Part shown: piece after piece, positions 16,728 through 25,081 of the stretch
How the letters are laid out: every line of letters starts with the position of its first letter
Numbering within the stretch: the stretch's first letter is position 1
DNA from: an uncultured Paracoccaceae bacterium
GTDB lineage: Bacteria; Pseudomonadota; Alphaproteobacteria; Rhodobacterales; Rhodobacteraceae
DNA length: 64,000 nt
Direction: 5' to 3'
Assembly: GCA_913060475.1 (NCBI GenBank)
Contig: CAJXSD010000005.1
Coordinates: forward strand, 62,001 to 126,000
The notes under the pieces: model-generated
Told to the model about the DNA's origin: nothing
The model's input: only the letters and a program-made list of their open reading frames with translations
Database searches by the model: none
Translations under genes and position numbers: made by a program

Positions 16728-17768
16728 GTGACACACACCACGCTAGGGGGCGACGCAGAGGTCGCAGTTGCAGGTCAGGTAACGCTGGATTTCCCGGATA
16801 ATCGTTTGTTGGTCGAACTCTGCGGTGCGTTTGATAAAAATCTGGCGAAAATTGAACAGCAACTGGACGTGCAGATGATCCGGCGTGGAAATCAGATTTC
16901 CATCTTTGGTACGGATGATGCGGTGGCCGCTGCGGGGGATGTTGTGCAATCGCTCTATGATCGGCTTGAATCGGGCAAGGCTGTTGAATTCGGCGATGTG
17001 GATCGCGAATTGCGTATGGGGCGCGGCGGCGGGGGCGATCCATCGGGGTTGGCCGATAGCCAAATGGAAATGTTCAAGGCGGGCAATGTTGAATTGAAAA
17101 CCCGTAAAAAATCCGTGGAACCCCGAACAGATGCACAAAAAGCCTATGTTTTATCGTTGATGAACAATGAACTGGCCTTTGGTATTGGGCCGGCGGGGAC
17201 GGGTAAAACATATTTGGCCGTGGCTGTTGCGGTGAATAAATTCATCAACGGCGAAGTGGACCGGATCATCCTGTCGCGCCCTGCGGTCGAGGCGGGCGAA
17301 AAATTGGGCTATCTGCCCGGCGATATGAAGGATAAGGTCGATCCTTATATGCAGCCGCTCTATGATGCGCTGAATGATTTTCTGCCCGGCAAAACGCTGG
17401 CCAAGTTGATCGAGGAAAAACGGATCGAAATTGCGCCGCTGGCCTTTATGCGGGGGCGGACCCTGGCAAATGCCTTTGTTGTGCTGGACGAGGCACAAAA
17501 TGCCACAGCGATGCAGATGAAAATGTTTCTGACCCGTTTGGGTGAAGGGTCGCGTATGGTGATCACCGGGGACCGGTCGCAAATCGATTTGCCGCGGGGG
17601 GTGTCATCGGGATTGACCGATGCGGAACGGTTGTTGAAATCTGTCCCGGGCATCAGCTTTAATTACTTTACCGCTAAGGATGTTGTGCGCCACCCGCTGG
17701 TTGCTGCCATCATCGAGGCCTATGACGAAGACAGCAAACAGGCCCTGTTGAAACGGGCCAAGCCATAG
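16728..17768 (+). CDS. phoH: PhoH-family ATPase (YbeZ)
   Basis: A 346-residue PhoH/YbeZ protein, a P-loop ATPase with an N-terminal KH-like RNA-binding part. Walker A GPAGTGKT is at 154-161 and Walker B VVLDEAQN at 251-258. It partners YbeY in RNA processing. The GTG at 16728 is chosen because AAGGAG lies six bases upstream; an in-frame ATG at 16704 lies ahead of that site. The stop is six bases before ybeY. Confidence 0.93.
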   Translation: MTHTTLGGDAEVAVAGQVTLDFPDNRLLVELCGAFDKNLAKIEQQLDVQMIRRGNQISIFGTDDAVAAAGDVVQSLYDRLESGKAVEFGDVDRELRMGRGGGGDPSGLADSQMEMFKAGNVELKTRKKSVEPRTDAQKAYVLSLMNNELAFGIGPAGTGKTYLAVAVAVNKFINGEVDRIILSRPAVEAGEKLGYLPGDMKDKVDPYMQPLYDALNDFLPGKTLAKLIEEKRIEIAPLAFMRGRTLANAFVVLDEAQNATAMQMKMFLTRLGEGSRMVITGDRSQIDLPRGVSSGLTDAERLLKSVPGISFNYFTAKDVVRHPLVAAIIEAYDEDSKQALLKRAKP

Positions 17769-17774
17769 CCGCCC

Positions 17775-18281
17775 ATGCAGATTGAGATTTTATTCGAAGA
17801 TCCGCGCTGGCAAAGCGCACATCTAGACGCCATTGCAACACGCGCCGGGCGCGCGGTGATGGACCATTTGGGCTATGATGCGGATGATATGTCCTGTGAT
17901 CTGTTGGCCTGTGATGATCGGCGTATTATGGAATTAAACGGCCAATTCCGCGCCAAACCGACCCCCACCAATGTGTTGTCCTGGCCCTCGGACGAACGTG
18001 GGGCGGCGGTGGATGGCGATGATCCCGAACCGCTGGATCTGCCGATGGATGGCGAATTGGGCGATATTGCCATTTCCTATGACACCTGCACCCGCGAAGC
18101 GCAGGCGGCCGGCATAACATTTTCCGATCATGTGACGCATTTAGTTATACATGCCATTCTGCATTTGCTGGGCTATGATCACATCCGTGACCAAGATGCC
18201 ACGTTGATGGAAGGAATTGAAACTGCCATACTTGGCAAACTGGGTATCAAAGACCCATATTACACAGACAGCCCGACCTAA
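17775..18281 (+). CDS. ybeY: Endoribonuclease YbeY
   Basis: A 168-residue metal-dependent endoribonuclease for 16S rRNA 3'-end maturation and ribosome quality control. The zinc site HAILHLLGYDH gives ligands H126, H130 and H136. Preceded by FRAKPTPTNVLSWP, a hallmark of the family. It is between phoH and corC in the conserved ybeZ-ybeY-corC-lnt operon. Confidence 0.96.
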   Translation: MQIEILFEDPRWQSAHLDAIATRAGRAVMDHLGYDADDMSCDLLACDDRRIMELNGQFRAKPTPTNVLSWPSDERGAAVDGDDPEPLDLPMDGELGDIAISYDTCTREAQAAGITFSDHVTHLVIHAILHLLGYDHIRDQDATLMEGIETAILGKLGIKDPYYTDSPT

Positions 18282-18303
18282 GGGCGCATTTTGGATAGGA
18301 TCA

Positions 18304-19194
18304 ATGGGTGATATAGAAGGATCTTCTAGCGCAGCGCAGAGCGCGCAGTCCCAAGGGACACAGACATCGCTGGTCAAACGCGTGATTGCGCGTCTTTTTG
18401 GCGGGCCGCATGATGGGGCACAGGGTGACCTGTCGGTCAATACATCCGTACTGGATAAATCCGAGATCAAGCCAGATATGTTGAACCTGCGCCATTTGCG
18501 GGTGGACGATGTGGCGATCCCCAAGGCAGAAATCGTCGCCGTCCCCGATAACATCACCCGCGATGATCTGGTCGAGGTGTTTCGCAGCACCGGTATGACC
18601 CGTATCCCCGTCTATGACGGCACCTTGGACACCCCCGTTGGTATGATCCATTTGAAAGATTTTTCGCTAAAACACGGCTTTGACGATGGCGAAAATGATT
18701 TCGACCTTGCGGCGATGTTGCGCCCGTTGTTGTTTGTGCCCCCCTCCATGTCTTTGGGGGTTTTGTTGACCAAAATGCAAACCGAACGGCGGCACATGGC
18801 CTTGGTTATTGATGAATACGGCGGCGTTGATGGTTTGGTCACGATCGAGGATTTGATCGAACAGGTGGTCGGCGAAATCGAGGATGAACACGACATCGAC
18901 GAAGCGCAGTCGTGGCATTTGGAAAAACCGGGTCAATATGTGTTACTGGCCAAGGCATCGATCGAAGAGTTTGCCCGCGAAACCGGTCTTGATCTGACCC
19001 AAGGCGAAGAGATTGATGCCGAGGAAATAGACACGTTTGGCGGGTTGATTTTTGTCCTTGCGGGCCGTGTCCCCGTCCGCGGAGAAGTGGTGCGCCACCC
19101 CTTGGGCGCGGAAATCGAAATCATGGATGCCGATCCGCGCCGCGTGAAACGTCTGCGGCTGCGGTTGCCCGAATTGGTCCAAGCGGCGGAATAA
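18304..19194 (+). CDS. corC: CBS-domain protein CorC/HlyC (YbeX)
   Basis: A 296-residue cytoplasmic protein with two CBS domains (about residues 65-190) and a C-terminal CorC_HlyC (transporter-associated) domain. It is linked to magnesium/cobalt homeostasis and ribosome maturation. The ATG at 18304 has AGGA seven bases upstream; an upstream in-frame start inside ybeY is rejected. It ends one base before the lnt start. Confidence 0.92.
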   Translation: MGDIEGSSSAAQSAQSQGTQTSLVKRVIARLFGGPHDGAQGDLSVNTSVLDKSEIKPDMLNLRHLRVDDVAIPKAEIVAVPDNITRDDLVEVFRSTGMTRIPVYDGTLDTPVGMIHLKDFSLKHGFDDGENDFDLAAMLRPLLFVPPSMSLGVLLTKMQTERRHMALVIDEYGGVDGLVTIEDLIEQVVGEIEDEHDIDEAQSWHLEKPGQYVLLAKASIEEFARETGLDLTQGEEIDAEEIDTFGGLIFVLAGRVPVRGEVVRHPLGAEIEIMDADPRRVKRLRLRLPELVQAAE

Positions 19195-19195
19195 C

Positions 19196-20710
19196 GTGCG
19201 GGGACCTTGGCGTTTACGCGGTCTGAATGCGGGCCGGAATGCAGGGCTGAATGCGGGACTGAACGTGGGGTTAGGCGCAGTGATGGCGCTTGGCCACGCG
19301 CCGCTATCGCTCTGGCCTGTGTCCATCTTGGCGCTCTGTGGGTTTGTCTTTGGGTTGCATCGTGTGCAGCCCAGTTTACGCGCCGCGATGGGAGCTGCAT
19401 TTTTTCTGGGGCTTGGGTATTTCCTGATCACCCTGAATTGGATCGTTGAACCATTTTTAATTGATCCGCTGCGCCATGGATGGATGGCCCCCTTTGCCCT
19501 GTTTGCCATGGCCGCTGGTTTGGCCGTGATCTGGCTGTTCATTGGGGTGGGCTGGCATTTTGCGCGCGCATTGGGCGTGGCGGTCGGTTTGGCCGGGGCG
19601 GAATACATCCGCGCGCATCTGTTTGGCGGGTTTCCATGGGGAATGCCGGCCTATATCCTGTTGGACAGCCCGCTGCAGGGCAGTTTGGCCCTGATCGGGC
19701 CCTATGGCGCGACGCTGGTGTTGGCATTGATCGCGGCGGCACCGGTTGTCATAGTGTCCAACCGCGCCCTTGGGGCCGCATTGATTGCAGCGCTGATGGT
19801 GGCTGGTTGGTCCTTTTTACCCGGGGCACAGAATGACACCGACAGGGATGGCGCACAAATCACCATGCGTTTGGTCCAGCCCAATGCGCCGCAACACCAA
19901 AAATGGGATCCGCGCTATGCGCCGATGTTTTTTGACCGCATGTTGGATATGTCCGCGCCCGGGCCGCGGCCTGATCTGATCATCTGGCCAGAATCAGCAG
20001 TGGCGCAGGTGCTGAACTATGCCCAACCGCAACTGGATGCCATGACGCAGGTCCGCCCAGACAGCGACATTTTGTTTGGGATTTTGCGAATAGATGACCA
20101 AGATCATATGAAAAACAGCATGGCCCTGCTGCGTCAGGGGCAACTATCGGCGATCTATGATAAAACGCTCTTGGTGCCCTTTGGCGAATATATGCCGTGG
20201 GAACCGGTGCTGCGTCCCTTGGGATTGGGGATCTTTTACGACTGGTTTGGCGCGTCTTTTGCACCCGGCACGGGACCGCAGACCATGACACTTAGTTCTG
20301 GGCGCACCATCGCGCCGCTGATCTGTTATGAGGCAATCTTTCCCGAATTCGTCCGCGCGGCGGCGATCCAAGGGGCTGATGCCATTGTACAAATCACCAA
20401 TGATGCCTGGTTTGGAACACGCAGTGGCCCCGCCCAGCATCTGGCACAGGCGCGTGCGCGGGCCATCGAAACCGGACGGCCCGTGATCCGCGTGGCCAAC
20501 ACCGGTATTTCCGCACTTATCGCCCCCGATGGCGCGGTGGTCCAATCGATTGGGCTGAACGAACTGGGCTGGGCCGACGTGCCTATGCCCGCAAAACTGG
20601 GGGATACGCCCTATCTGCGTCATGGCAATCTGGCCTTTTGGATCCTCATAGGACTTGCAACGGGTCTCGGTGTGATCGCACGCCGCAGTGATAAATTGTT
20701 GACCATTTGA
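19196..20710 (+). CDS. lnt: Apolipoprotein N-acyltransferase Lnt
   Basis: A 504-residue inner-membrane enzyme that puts the third acyl chain on lipoproteins. An N-terminal set of membrane helices is followed by a periplasmic nitrilase-like domain with the triad Glu266 (WPESA), Lys323 (YDKTLLVPFGE) and Cys377 (LICYEA). The GTG start lies one base after the corC stop. The first 25 residues hold a 4-fold NAGL-type repeat coded by a 12-bp tandem repeat. Confidence 0.95.
   Translation: MRGPWRLRGLNAGRNAGLNAGLNVGLGAVMALGHAPLSLWPVSILALCGFVFGLHRVQPSLRAAMGAAFFLGLGYFLITLNWIVEPFLIDPLRHGWMAPFALFAMAAGLAVIWLFIGVGWHFARALGVAVGLAGAEYIRAHLFGGFPWGMPAYILLDSPLQGSLALIGPYGATLVLALIAAAPVVIVSNRALGAALIAALMVAGWSFLPGAQNDTDRDGAQITMRLVQPNAPQHQKWDPRYAPMFFDRMLDMSAPGPRPDLIIWPESAVAQVLNYAQPQLDAMTQVRPDSDILFGILRIDDQDHMKNSMALLRQGQLSAIYDKTLLVPFGEYMPWEPVLRPLGLGIFYDWFGASFAPGTGPQTMTLSSGRTIAPLICYEAIFPEFVRAAAIQGADAIVQITNDAWFGTRSGPAQHLAQARARAIETGRPVIRVANTGISALIAPDGAVVQSIGLNELGWADVPMPAKLGDTPYLRHGNLAFWILIGLATGLGVIARRSDKLLTI
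19223..19270 (+). repeat. 12-bp tandem repeat in the lnt N-terminus
   Basis: Four units of 12 bases (CTGAATGCGGGC, CGGAATGCAGGG, CTGAATGCGGGA, CTGAACGTGGGG) encode LNAG-RNAG-LNAG-LNVG ahead of the first membrane helix. The similarity of the units suggests slippage expansion. Confidence 0.75.
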
Positions 20711-20727
20711 TGTAACACACCTATCTA
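20699..20727 (+). promoter_or_regulatory. metK promoter
   Basis: TTGACC (20699-20704) and TATCTA (20722-20727) are separated by exactly 17 bases. The predicted start at about 20734 lies just before the riboswitch stem. The -35 box overlaps the end of lnt. Confidence 0.6.
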
Positions 20728-20738
20728 CCACCAACATG

Positions 20739-20785
20739 GCGTCACAACGGCTTCCTGGCGTGGCGCTGAAATCATTAACGGAGCA
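20739..20785 (+). ncRNA. SAM/SAH riboswitch upstream of metK
   Basis: The leader contains GCGTCAC (20739-20745) pairing with GTGGCGC (20760-20766) around the loop AACGGCTTCCTGGC, followed by GGAGCA (20780-20785). This matches, from memory, the conserved core of the SAM/SAH riboswitch class known from Rhodobacterales metK leaders. The loop segment GGCTTCC can pair with GGAGC to form the pseudoknot, which would hide the GGAG Shine-Dalgarno ten bases before the metK ATG. Binding of SAM should therefore lower MetK translation. Confidence 0.88.
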
Positions 20786-20793
20786 CGACCCCC

Positions 20794-21975
20794 ATGACCC
20801 GATCATCCTATGTATTTACCTCTGAATCTGTCTCAGAGGGGCACCCAGACAAGGTGTGCGACCGCATCTCGGACGCTGTTTTGGACGCCTTCTTGGCCCA
20901 AGAACCCCAAGCCCGCGTTGCCTGCGAAACCTTTGCCACCACCAACCGCGTTGTTATCGGTGGAGAAGTGGGCCTGTCTGACCAATCCAAACTGACCGAA
21001 TACATGGGCCGGATCGATGAAATTGCGCGCGCCTGCATCCGCGATATTGGCTATGAACAGGATAAATTCCACCACGAAACCGTGGAAATCACCAACCTGT
21101 TGCACGAACAATCCGCCCATATCGCCCAAGGCGTCGATGCCACCGCCACCAAAGACGAAGGCGCAGGCGATCAAGGCATCATGTTCGGTTATGCCACCAA
21201 TGAAACCGACGCACTGATGCCGGCCCCCATTCAATATGCCCACGCTATCCTGCGCCGCTTGGCCGAGGTGCGCAAAAACGGCACCGAACCCACATTGGGC
21301 CCAGACGCCAAATCGCAACTCTCTGTGCGCTACGAAAATGGCAAACCAGTTGGCGTGACCTCTATCGTGCTTTCGACCCAGCACTTGGATGAAACAATGA
21401 CATCGGCCGATGTGCGCGCCGTCGTCGAACCCTATATCCGCGAAACGCTGCCCGATGGCTGGATTACGCCCGATACCATTTGGCACGTCAACCCAACGGG
21501 CAAATTCGTCATCGGTGGCCCCGATGGGGATGCAGGGCTGACAGGTCGCAAAATCATCGTTGATACCTATGGTGGCGCGGCCCCCCATGGTGGCGGTGCC
21601 TTTTCGGGCAAAGATCCGACCAAGGTTGACCGCTCAGCCGCCTATGCGGCGCGATATCTGGCGAAAAACGTGGTCGCCGCAGGCCTGGCAGACAAATGCA
21701 CCATTCAGCTCAGCTATGCGATCGGCGTCGCAAAGCCGCTATCGATTTATGCGGACACCTTTGGCACAGGAAAGGTTGGCGAAGACCAAATCGAACGCGC
21801 CATTGCCCAATGTATGGATCTGACACCGCGTGGCATCCGCACCCACCTTGACCTAAACCGCCCCATCTACGAACGCACCGCTGCTTACGGTCACTTTGGC
21901 CGCGCGCCCGATGCTGACGGCGGCTTCAGCTGGGAACGCACCGACCTGACAACGGCTCTATTAAACGCCCTCTAG
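20794..21975 (+). CDS. metK: S-adenosylmethionine synthetase MetK
   Basis: A 393-residue methionine adenosyltransferase, making SAM from methionine and ATP. Visible signatures are [13 protein letters not shown] at the N-terminus, [12 protein letters not shown], and [16 protein letters not shown]. Full length. The start ATG lies ten bases from the GGAG of the SAM/SAH riboswitch, so the gene is likely feedback-controlled at translation. A strong terminator follows at 22004. Confidence 0.98.
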   Translation: MTRSSYVFTSESVSEGHPDKVCDRISDAVLDAFLAQEPQARVACETFATTNRVVIGGEVGLSDQSKLTEYMGRIDEIARACIRDIGYEQDKFHHETVEITNLLHEQSAHIAQGVDATATKDEGAGDQGIMFGYATNETDALMPAPIQYAHAILRRLAEVRKNGTEPTLGPDAKSQLSVRYENGKPVGVTSIVLSTQHLDETMTSADVRAVVEPYIRETLPDGWITPDTIWHVNPTGKFVIGGPDGDAGLTGRKIIVDTYGGAAPHGGGAFSGKDPTKVDRSAAYAARYLAKNVVAAGLADKCTIQLSYAIGVAKPLSIYADTFGTGKVGEDQIERAIAQCMDLTPRGIRTHLDLNRPIYERTAAYGHFGRAPDADGGFSWERTDLTTALLNAL

Positions 21976-21976
21976 T

Positions 21977-21999
21977 CTTTCATTTTTGCAAAAATACTC
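21977..21999 (-). repeat. Intergenic 23-mer repeat, copy 2
   Basis: Reverse-oriented exact copy of the short repeat (GAGT, palindrome ATTTTTGCAAAAAT, GAAAG in minus-strand reading). In that reading it follows the hairpin at 22004-22023 by four bases and ends beside the metK stop. Confidence 0.8.
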
Positions 22000-22003
22000 A
22001 ATC

Positions 22004-22027
22004 AGGCCTGCGACAGCAGGCCTTTTT
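22004..22027 (+). terminator. metK terminator
   Basis: AGGCCTGC (22004-22011), loop GACA, GCAGGCCT (22016-22023) and further T residues form a strong intrinsic terminator. The same hairpin forms the GC part of composite repeat copy 2. Confidence 0.85.
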
Positions 22028-22052
22028 CGTATCAACCCGCGCAAGGCTGATA

Positions 22053-22081
22053 TTGATCCTTTCCGCTAAACTCGCTAAAGC
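22053..22081 (+). promoter_or_regulatory. Candidate trmB promoter
   Basis: TTGATC (22053-22058) and TAAAGC (22076-22081) are 17 bases apart, between the metK terminator and trmB. The start of transcription would be close to the ATG at 22088, so this is a weak call. Confidence 0.3.
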
Positions 22082-22087
22082 CACGCT

Positions 22088-22819
22088 ATGACACAAGACA
22101 CCCATCCCTCTGGCGCCCCCTGGCGCAATTTCTATGGCCGGTTTCGGGGCAAAACCCTGCGTCCCAATCAGGTTGAATTCCTCGAAAATGATCTGGCCAA
22201 ACTCTCGCCCGGACCCGTCACATGGGACGAAAATCCGGATCGTGTGCCGCTTGATCTTGACAGGCTAACCCAAGGCCGCCCTTTGTGGCTGGAAATCGGC
22301 TTTGGGGGTGGGGAACATTTGGTGCATCAGGCACAATTGAACCCCGATGTGATGTTTATTGGCTGCGAACCCTTTGTGAATGGGGTCGCGATGCTTTTGG
22401 GTAAAATTCGCGATGCGGGTGTTGAAAATATCCGCGTGCATGCAGGGGATGCGCGGCATTTGTTTGATGTCTTGCCCGCCGCTTGCGTGGACCGTGCCTT
22501 TTTGCTCTATCCTGATCCATGGCCCAAAAAACGCCACCACCGTAGACGATTTGTCACCCAAGATCATTTGCGCCCCTTGGCCCATGTGATGAAACCGGAT
22601 GCGATATTTCGCGTGGCCACGGATATTCCCGACTATGTCCGCCAAACCTTGGCCGAGGTGCCGCAAGCGGGATTCGACTGGTTGGCCCAAGGGCCTGACG
22701 ATTGGCGCAGCCCATGGGGCGATTGGATTTCGACCCGCTACGAACAAAAGGCCCTGCGCGAAGGGCGCAGACCCCATTATCTGACATTCCGGCGCAATCA
22801 GAATACCCCGCTCGATTGA
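22088..22819 (+). CDS. trmB: tRNA (guanine-N7-)-methyltransferase TrmB
   Basis: A 243-residue SAM-dependent methyltransferase forming m7G46 in tRNA. The SAM loop EIGFGGGEH is at 69-77 and the family motif YPDPWPKKRHHRRR at 141-154. It directly follows metK, the source of its cofactor, as usual in Rhodobacterales. Full length. Confidence 0.96.
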   Translation: MTQDTHPSGAPWRNFYGRFRGKTLRPNQVEFLENDLAKLSPGPVTWDENPDRVPLDLDRLTQGRPLWLEIGFGGGEHLVHQAQLNPDVMFIGCEPFVNGVAMLLGKIRDAGVENIRVHAGDARHLFDVLPAACVDRAFLLYPDPWPKKRHHRRRFVTQDHLRPLAHVMKPDAIFRVATDIPDYVRQTLAEVPQAGFDWLAQGPDDWRSPWGDWISTRYEQKALREGRRPHYLTFRRNQNTPLD

Positions 22820-22927
22820 TCAGATGAATTAACCCGTCGGATTTATCCGACAGTCTGCCATAGACCTGCCGCTTTGGTTGCGCTATCACATGGGCGCAAC
22901 CACGAATTTTTGAACAAGGACCCACCC

Positions 22928-24274
22928 ATGTCTGCGCATGCTACCCCCATTCCGATGATGTCCAAAAAATGTGGCCCCCTGCGTGGGACGGCCAATGTGC
23001 CAGGGGATAAATCCATTTCCCATCGGTCGCTGATCTTGGGGGCGATGGCGGTGGGTGAAACCCATGTGACCGGTCTGCTTGAGGGTGACGACGTCTTGGA
23101 TACGGCCAAGGCGATGCGTGCCTTTGGGGCGACGGTGACGCGTCATGACGATGGCAGCTGGACGGTGCAGGGTGTGGGCGTTGGCGGATTTGCCGAACCT
23201 GATGGGGTGATTGATTGCGGCAATTCCGGCACAGGCGTGCGATTGATCATGGGATCCATGGCCACATCGCCCATTACGGCCACATTTACAGGCGACGCCA
23301 GCCTGAACAGCCGCCCCATGGCGCGGGTGACCGATCCGTTGGCCCTGTTTGGGGCGCACTCTGTGGGACGTGCGGGTGGGCGTTTGCCGATGACCATTGT
23401 GGGCGCACAAAACCCGGTCCCCGTGCGCTATGTCGTGCCTGTGCCATCGGCCCAAGTGAAATCGGCCGTGTTATTGGCGGGGCTAAATGCACCCGGCAAA
23501 ACTGTGGTCATTGAACAAGAGGCGACACGCGACCATACCGAACGTATGCTGGCGGGCTTTGGTGCGGATATCACGGTTGAGGATACAAACGAAGGCCGCG
23601 TGATTACCCTGACCGGTCAGCCCGAATTGAAACCGCAAACCATCATTGTGCCCCGCGATCCATCCAGTGCGGCCTTTCCTGTTTGTGCGGCCCTGATCAC
23701 CGAGGGGTCGGATGTCTTGGTGCCCAACATTGGGCTGAACCCAACGCGCGCGGGGCTGTTTACAACGCTGCGCGAAATGGGCGCGGATTTGACCTATGAA
23801 AACGAACGGGTCGAAGGTGGTGAACCCGTGGCCGACCTGCGCGCGCGGTTTTCGCCAAATATGGTCGGGATCGAGGTCCCGCCAGAACGCGCCGCATCCA
23901 TGATCGACGAATATCCAATTTTATCCGTGGTGGCCGCCAATGCCACAGGCCAAACCGTGATGCGTGGCGTCAAGGAACTGCGCGTGAAAGAAAGCGACCG
24001 CATTGACGCCATGGCCCGTGGCCTGCGTGCCAATGGAGTTGAGGTTGAAGAGGGCGATGATTGGTGGATCGTCCATGGGCGCGGCATGGGTGGTGTTACG
24101 GGCGGTGCGGTGTGTGAAACATTCCTGGACCACCGTATCGCAATGTCCTTTGTTATCATGGGCTTTGCCGCGCAAAACCCCGTGCAGGTAAATGATGGTG
24201 CGCCGATTACGACATCTTTCCCGATTTTCGAAGGGTTGATGCGGGATCTGGGCGCGGATATCGCGCGGATTTAG
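22928..24274 (+). CDS. aroA: 3-phosphoshikimate 1-carboxyvinyltransferase (EPSP synthase), class II-like
   Basis: A 448-residue EPSP synthase of the shikimate pathway. Motifs include [49 protein letters not shown] and LRVKESDR, and the overall match is to the class II (CP4-like) type. Where CP4 has Ala100 (GNAATG), this protein has Gly101 (GNSGTG), so the best-known residue for glyphosate tolerance is not present. ATG at 22928 follows AAGGA. cmk follows after 112 bases. Confidence 0.95.
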   Translation: MSAHATPIPMMSKKCGPLRGTANVPGDKSISHRSLILGAMAVGETHVTGLLEGDDVLDTAKAMRAFGATVTRHDDGSWTVQGVGVGGFAEPDGVIDCGNSGTGVRLIMGSMATSPITATFTGDASLNSRPMARVTDPLALFGAHSVGRAGGRLPMTIVGAQNPVPVRYVVPVPSAQVKSAVLLAGLNAPGKTVVIEQEATRDHTERMLAGFGADITVEDTNEGRVITLTGQPELKPQTIIVPRDPSSAAFPVCAALITEGSDVLVPNIGLNPTRAGLFTTLREMGADLTYENERVEGGEPVADLRARFSPNMVGIEVPPERAASMIDEYPILSVVAANATGQTVMRGVKELRVKESDRIDAMARGLRANGVEVEEGDDWWIVHGRGMGGVTGGAVCETFLDHRIAMSFVIMGFAAQNPVQVNDGAPITTSFPIFEGLMRDLGADIARI

Positions 24275-24283
24275 GAAAACGGT

Positions 24284-24348
24284 GCAGGCCTGTCGGCCTG
24301 CGCAGGTCTAGCCTGCCATGCTCGGCCTGGGCGGCCTGCGCGTGGCAG
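24284..24348 (+). repeat. Cluster of GC-rich inverted repeats between aroA and cmk
   Basis: Three stems can form in series: GCAGGCC/GGCCTGC (24284-24301), GCAGG/CCTGC (24302-24316), and CTGCCATGC with GCGTGGCAG (24313-24321 with 24340-24348). The second and third compete for the same bases. There is no T-run, so this is more likely a transcript-stability or attenuation structure than a terminator. Confidence 0.45.
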
Positions 24349-24386
24349 ACGATGGGCGCATTTGGCTGACGTAAGGATGTAAAGTT

Positions 24387-24989
24387 ATGGGATTTACGGT
24401 TGCGATTGATGGGCCTGCCGCAGCGGGCAAGGGGACCTTGGCCCGCGCGTTGGCCGCGCATTTCGGGTTTGGGTATTTGGACACCGGATTGCTCTATCGT
24501 GCGGTTGGGGCAAGGGTTTCAGAGGGCCAGGATCCGGTCGTGGCGGCGCATGAATTGTCGGATGCAGATTTCGCCCGCGATGATCTGCGCAGCGTGGAAA
24601 TGGGGGGCTGGGCATCCCAAGTGGCGGCCATCCCCGAGGTGCGCCAAGCGCTGATGACCTATCAGCGCGACTTTGCCGCCCGTCCAGAGGGGGCGGTTTT
24701 GGATGGCCGCGATATTGGCACTGTCATTTGTCCCGATGCTGATCTGAAGCTGTTTGTAACCGCAAGCGCCGAGGTGCGGGCAAAACGCCGCTGGGACGAA
24801 ATTGGGCAATCCATGCCTTATGACGATGTGTTGGCACAGGTCCGCGACCGCGACGCGCGTGATATGAACCGCGCCGATGCCCCATTGCGGCCCGCGTCAG
24901 ATGCGCAAATCCTAGATACATCTGAGCTGTCAATTAATGATGTTTTGACCCAAGCCATTGAGGCCATAGCGGCCCTGCGAAACGCATAA
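24387..24989 (+). CDS. cmk: Cytidylate kinase Cmk
   Basis: A 200-residue (d)CMP kinase. The P-loop GPAAAGKGT is at 9-17, followed by [12 protein letters not shown] and the [14 protein letters not shown] segment typical of the family. The aroA-cmk neighbourhood is conserved in many proteobacteria, but rpsA, the usual next gene, is not here and lies inverted at 30956-32638. Confidence 0.95.
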   Translation: MGFTVAIDGPAAAGKGTLARALAAHFGFGYLDTGLLYRAVGARVSEGQDPVVAAHELSDADFARDDLRSVEMGGWASQVAAIPEVRQALMTYQRDFAARPEGAVLDGRDIGTVICPDADLKLFVTASAEVRAKRRWDEIGQSMPYDDVLAQVRDRDARDMNRADAPLRPASDAQILDTSELSINDVLTQAIEAIAALRNA

Positions 24990-25001
24990 AATCATGATCC
25001 G

Positions 25002-25025
25002 AACCCAATGTAATGGGTTTTATTT
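25002..25025 (+). terminator. cmk terminator (weak stem)
   Basis: AACCCA (25002-25007), six-base loop, TGGGTT (25014-25019) and a broken T-run form a small intrinsic terminator. A further hairpin CCCTG/CAGGG at 25036-25050 lies in the valS leader. Confidence 0.5.
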
Positions 25026-25081
25026 GTGCGATTTTCCCTGTATTGCAGGGCGACAATCACATCAAAAGAAACCGGATCATC

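Noticed and set aside
22836-22851. Inverted repeat GTCGGAT/ATCCGAC after trmB as a terminator
   Set aside because: The loop would be only two bases and no T-run follows, so I did not call it a terminator.
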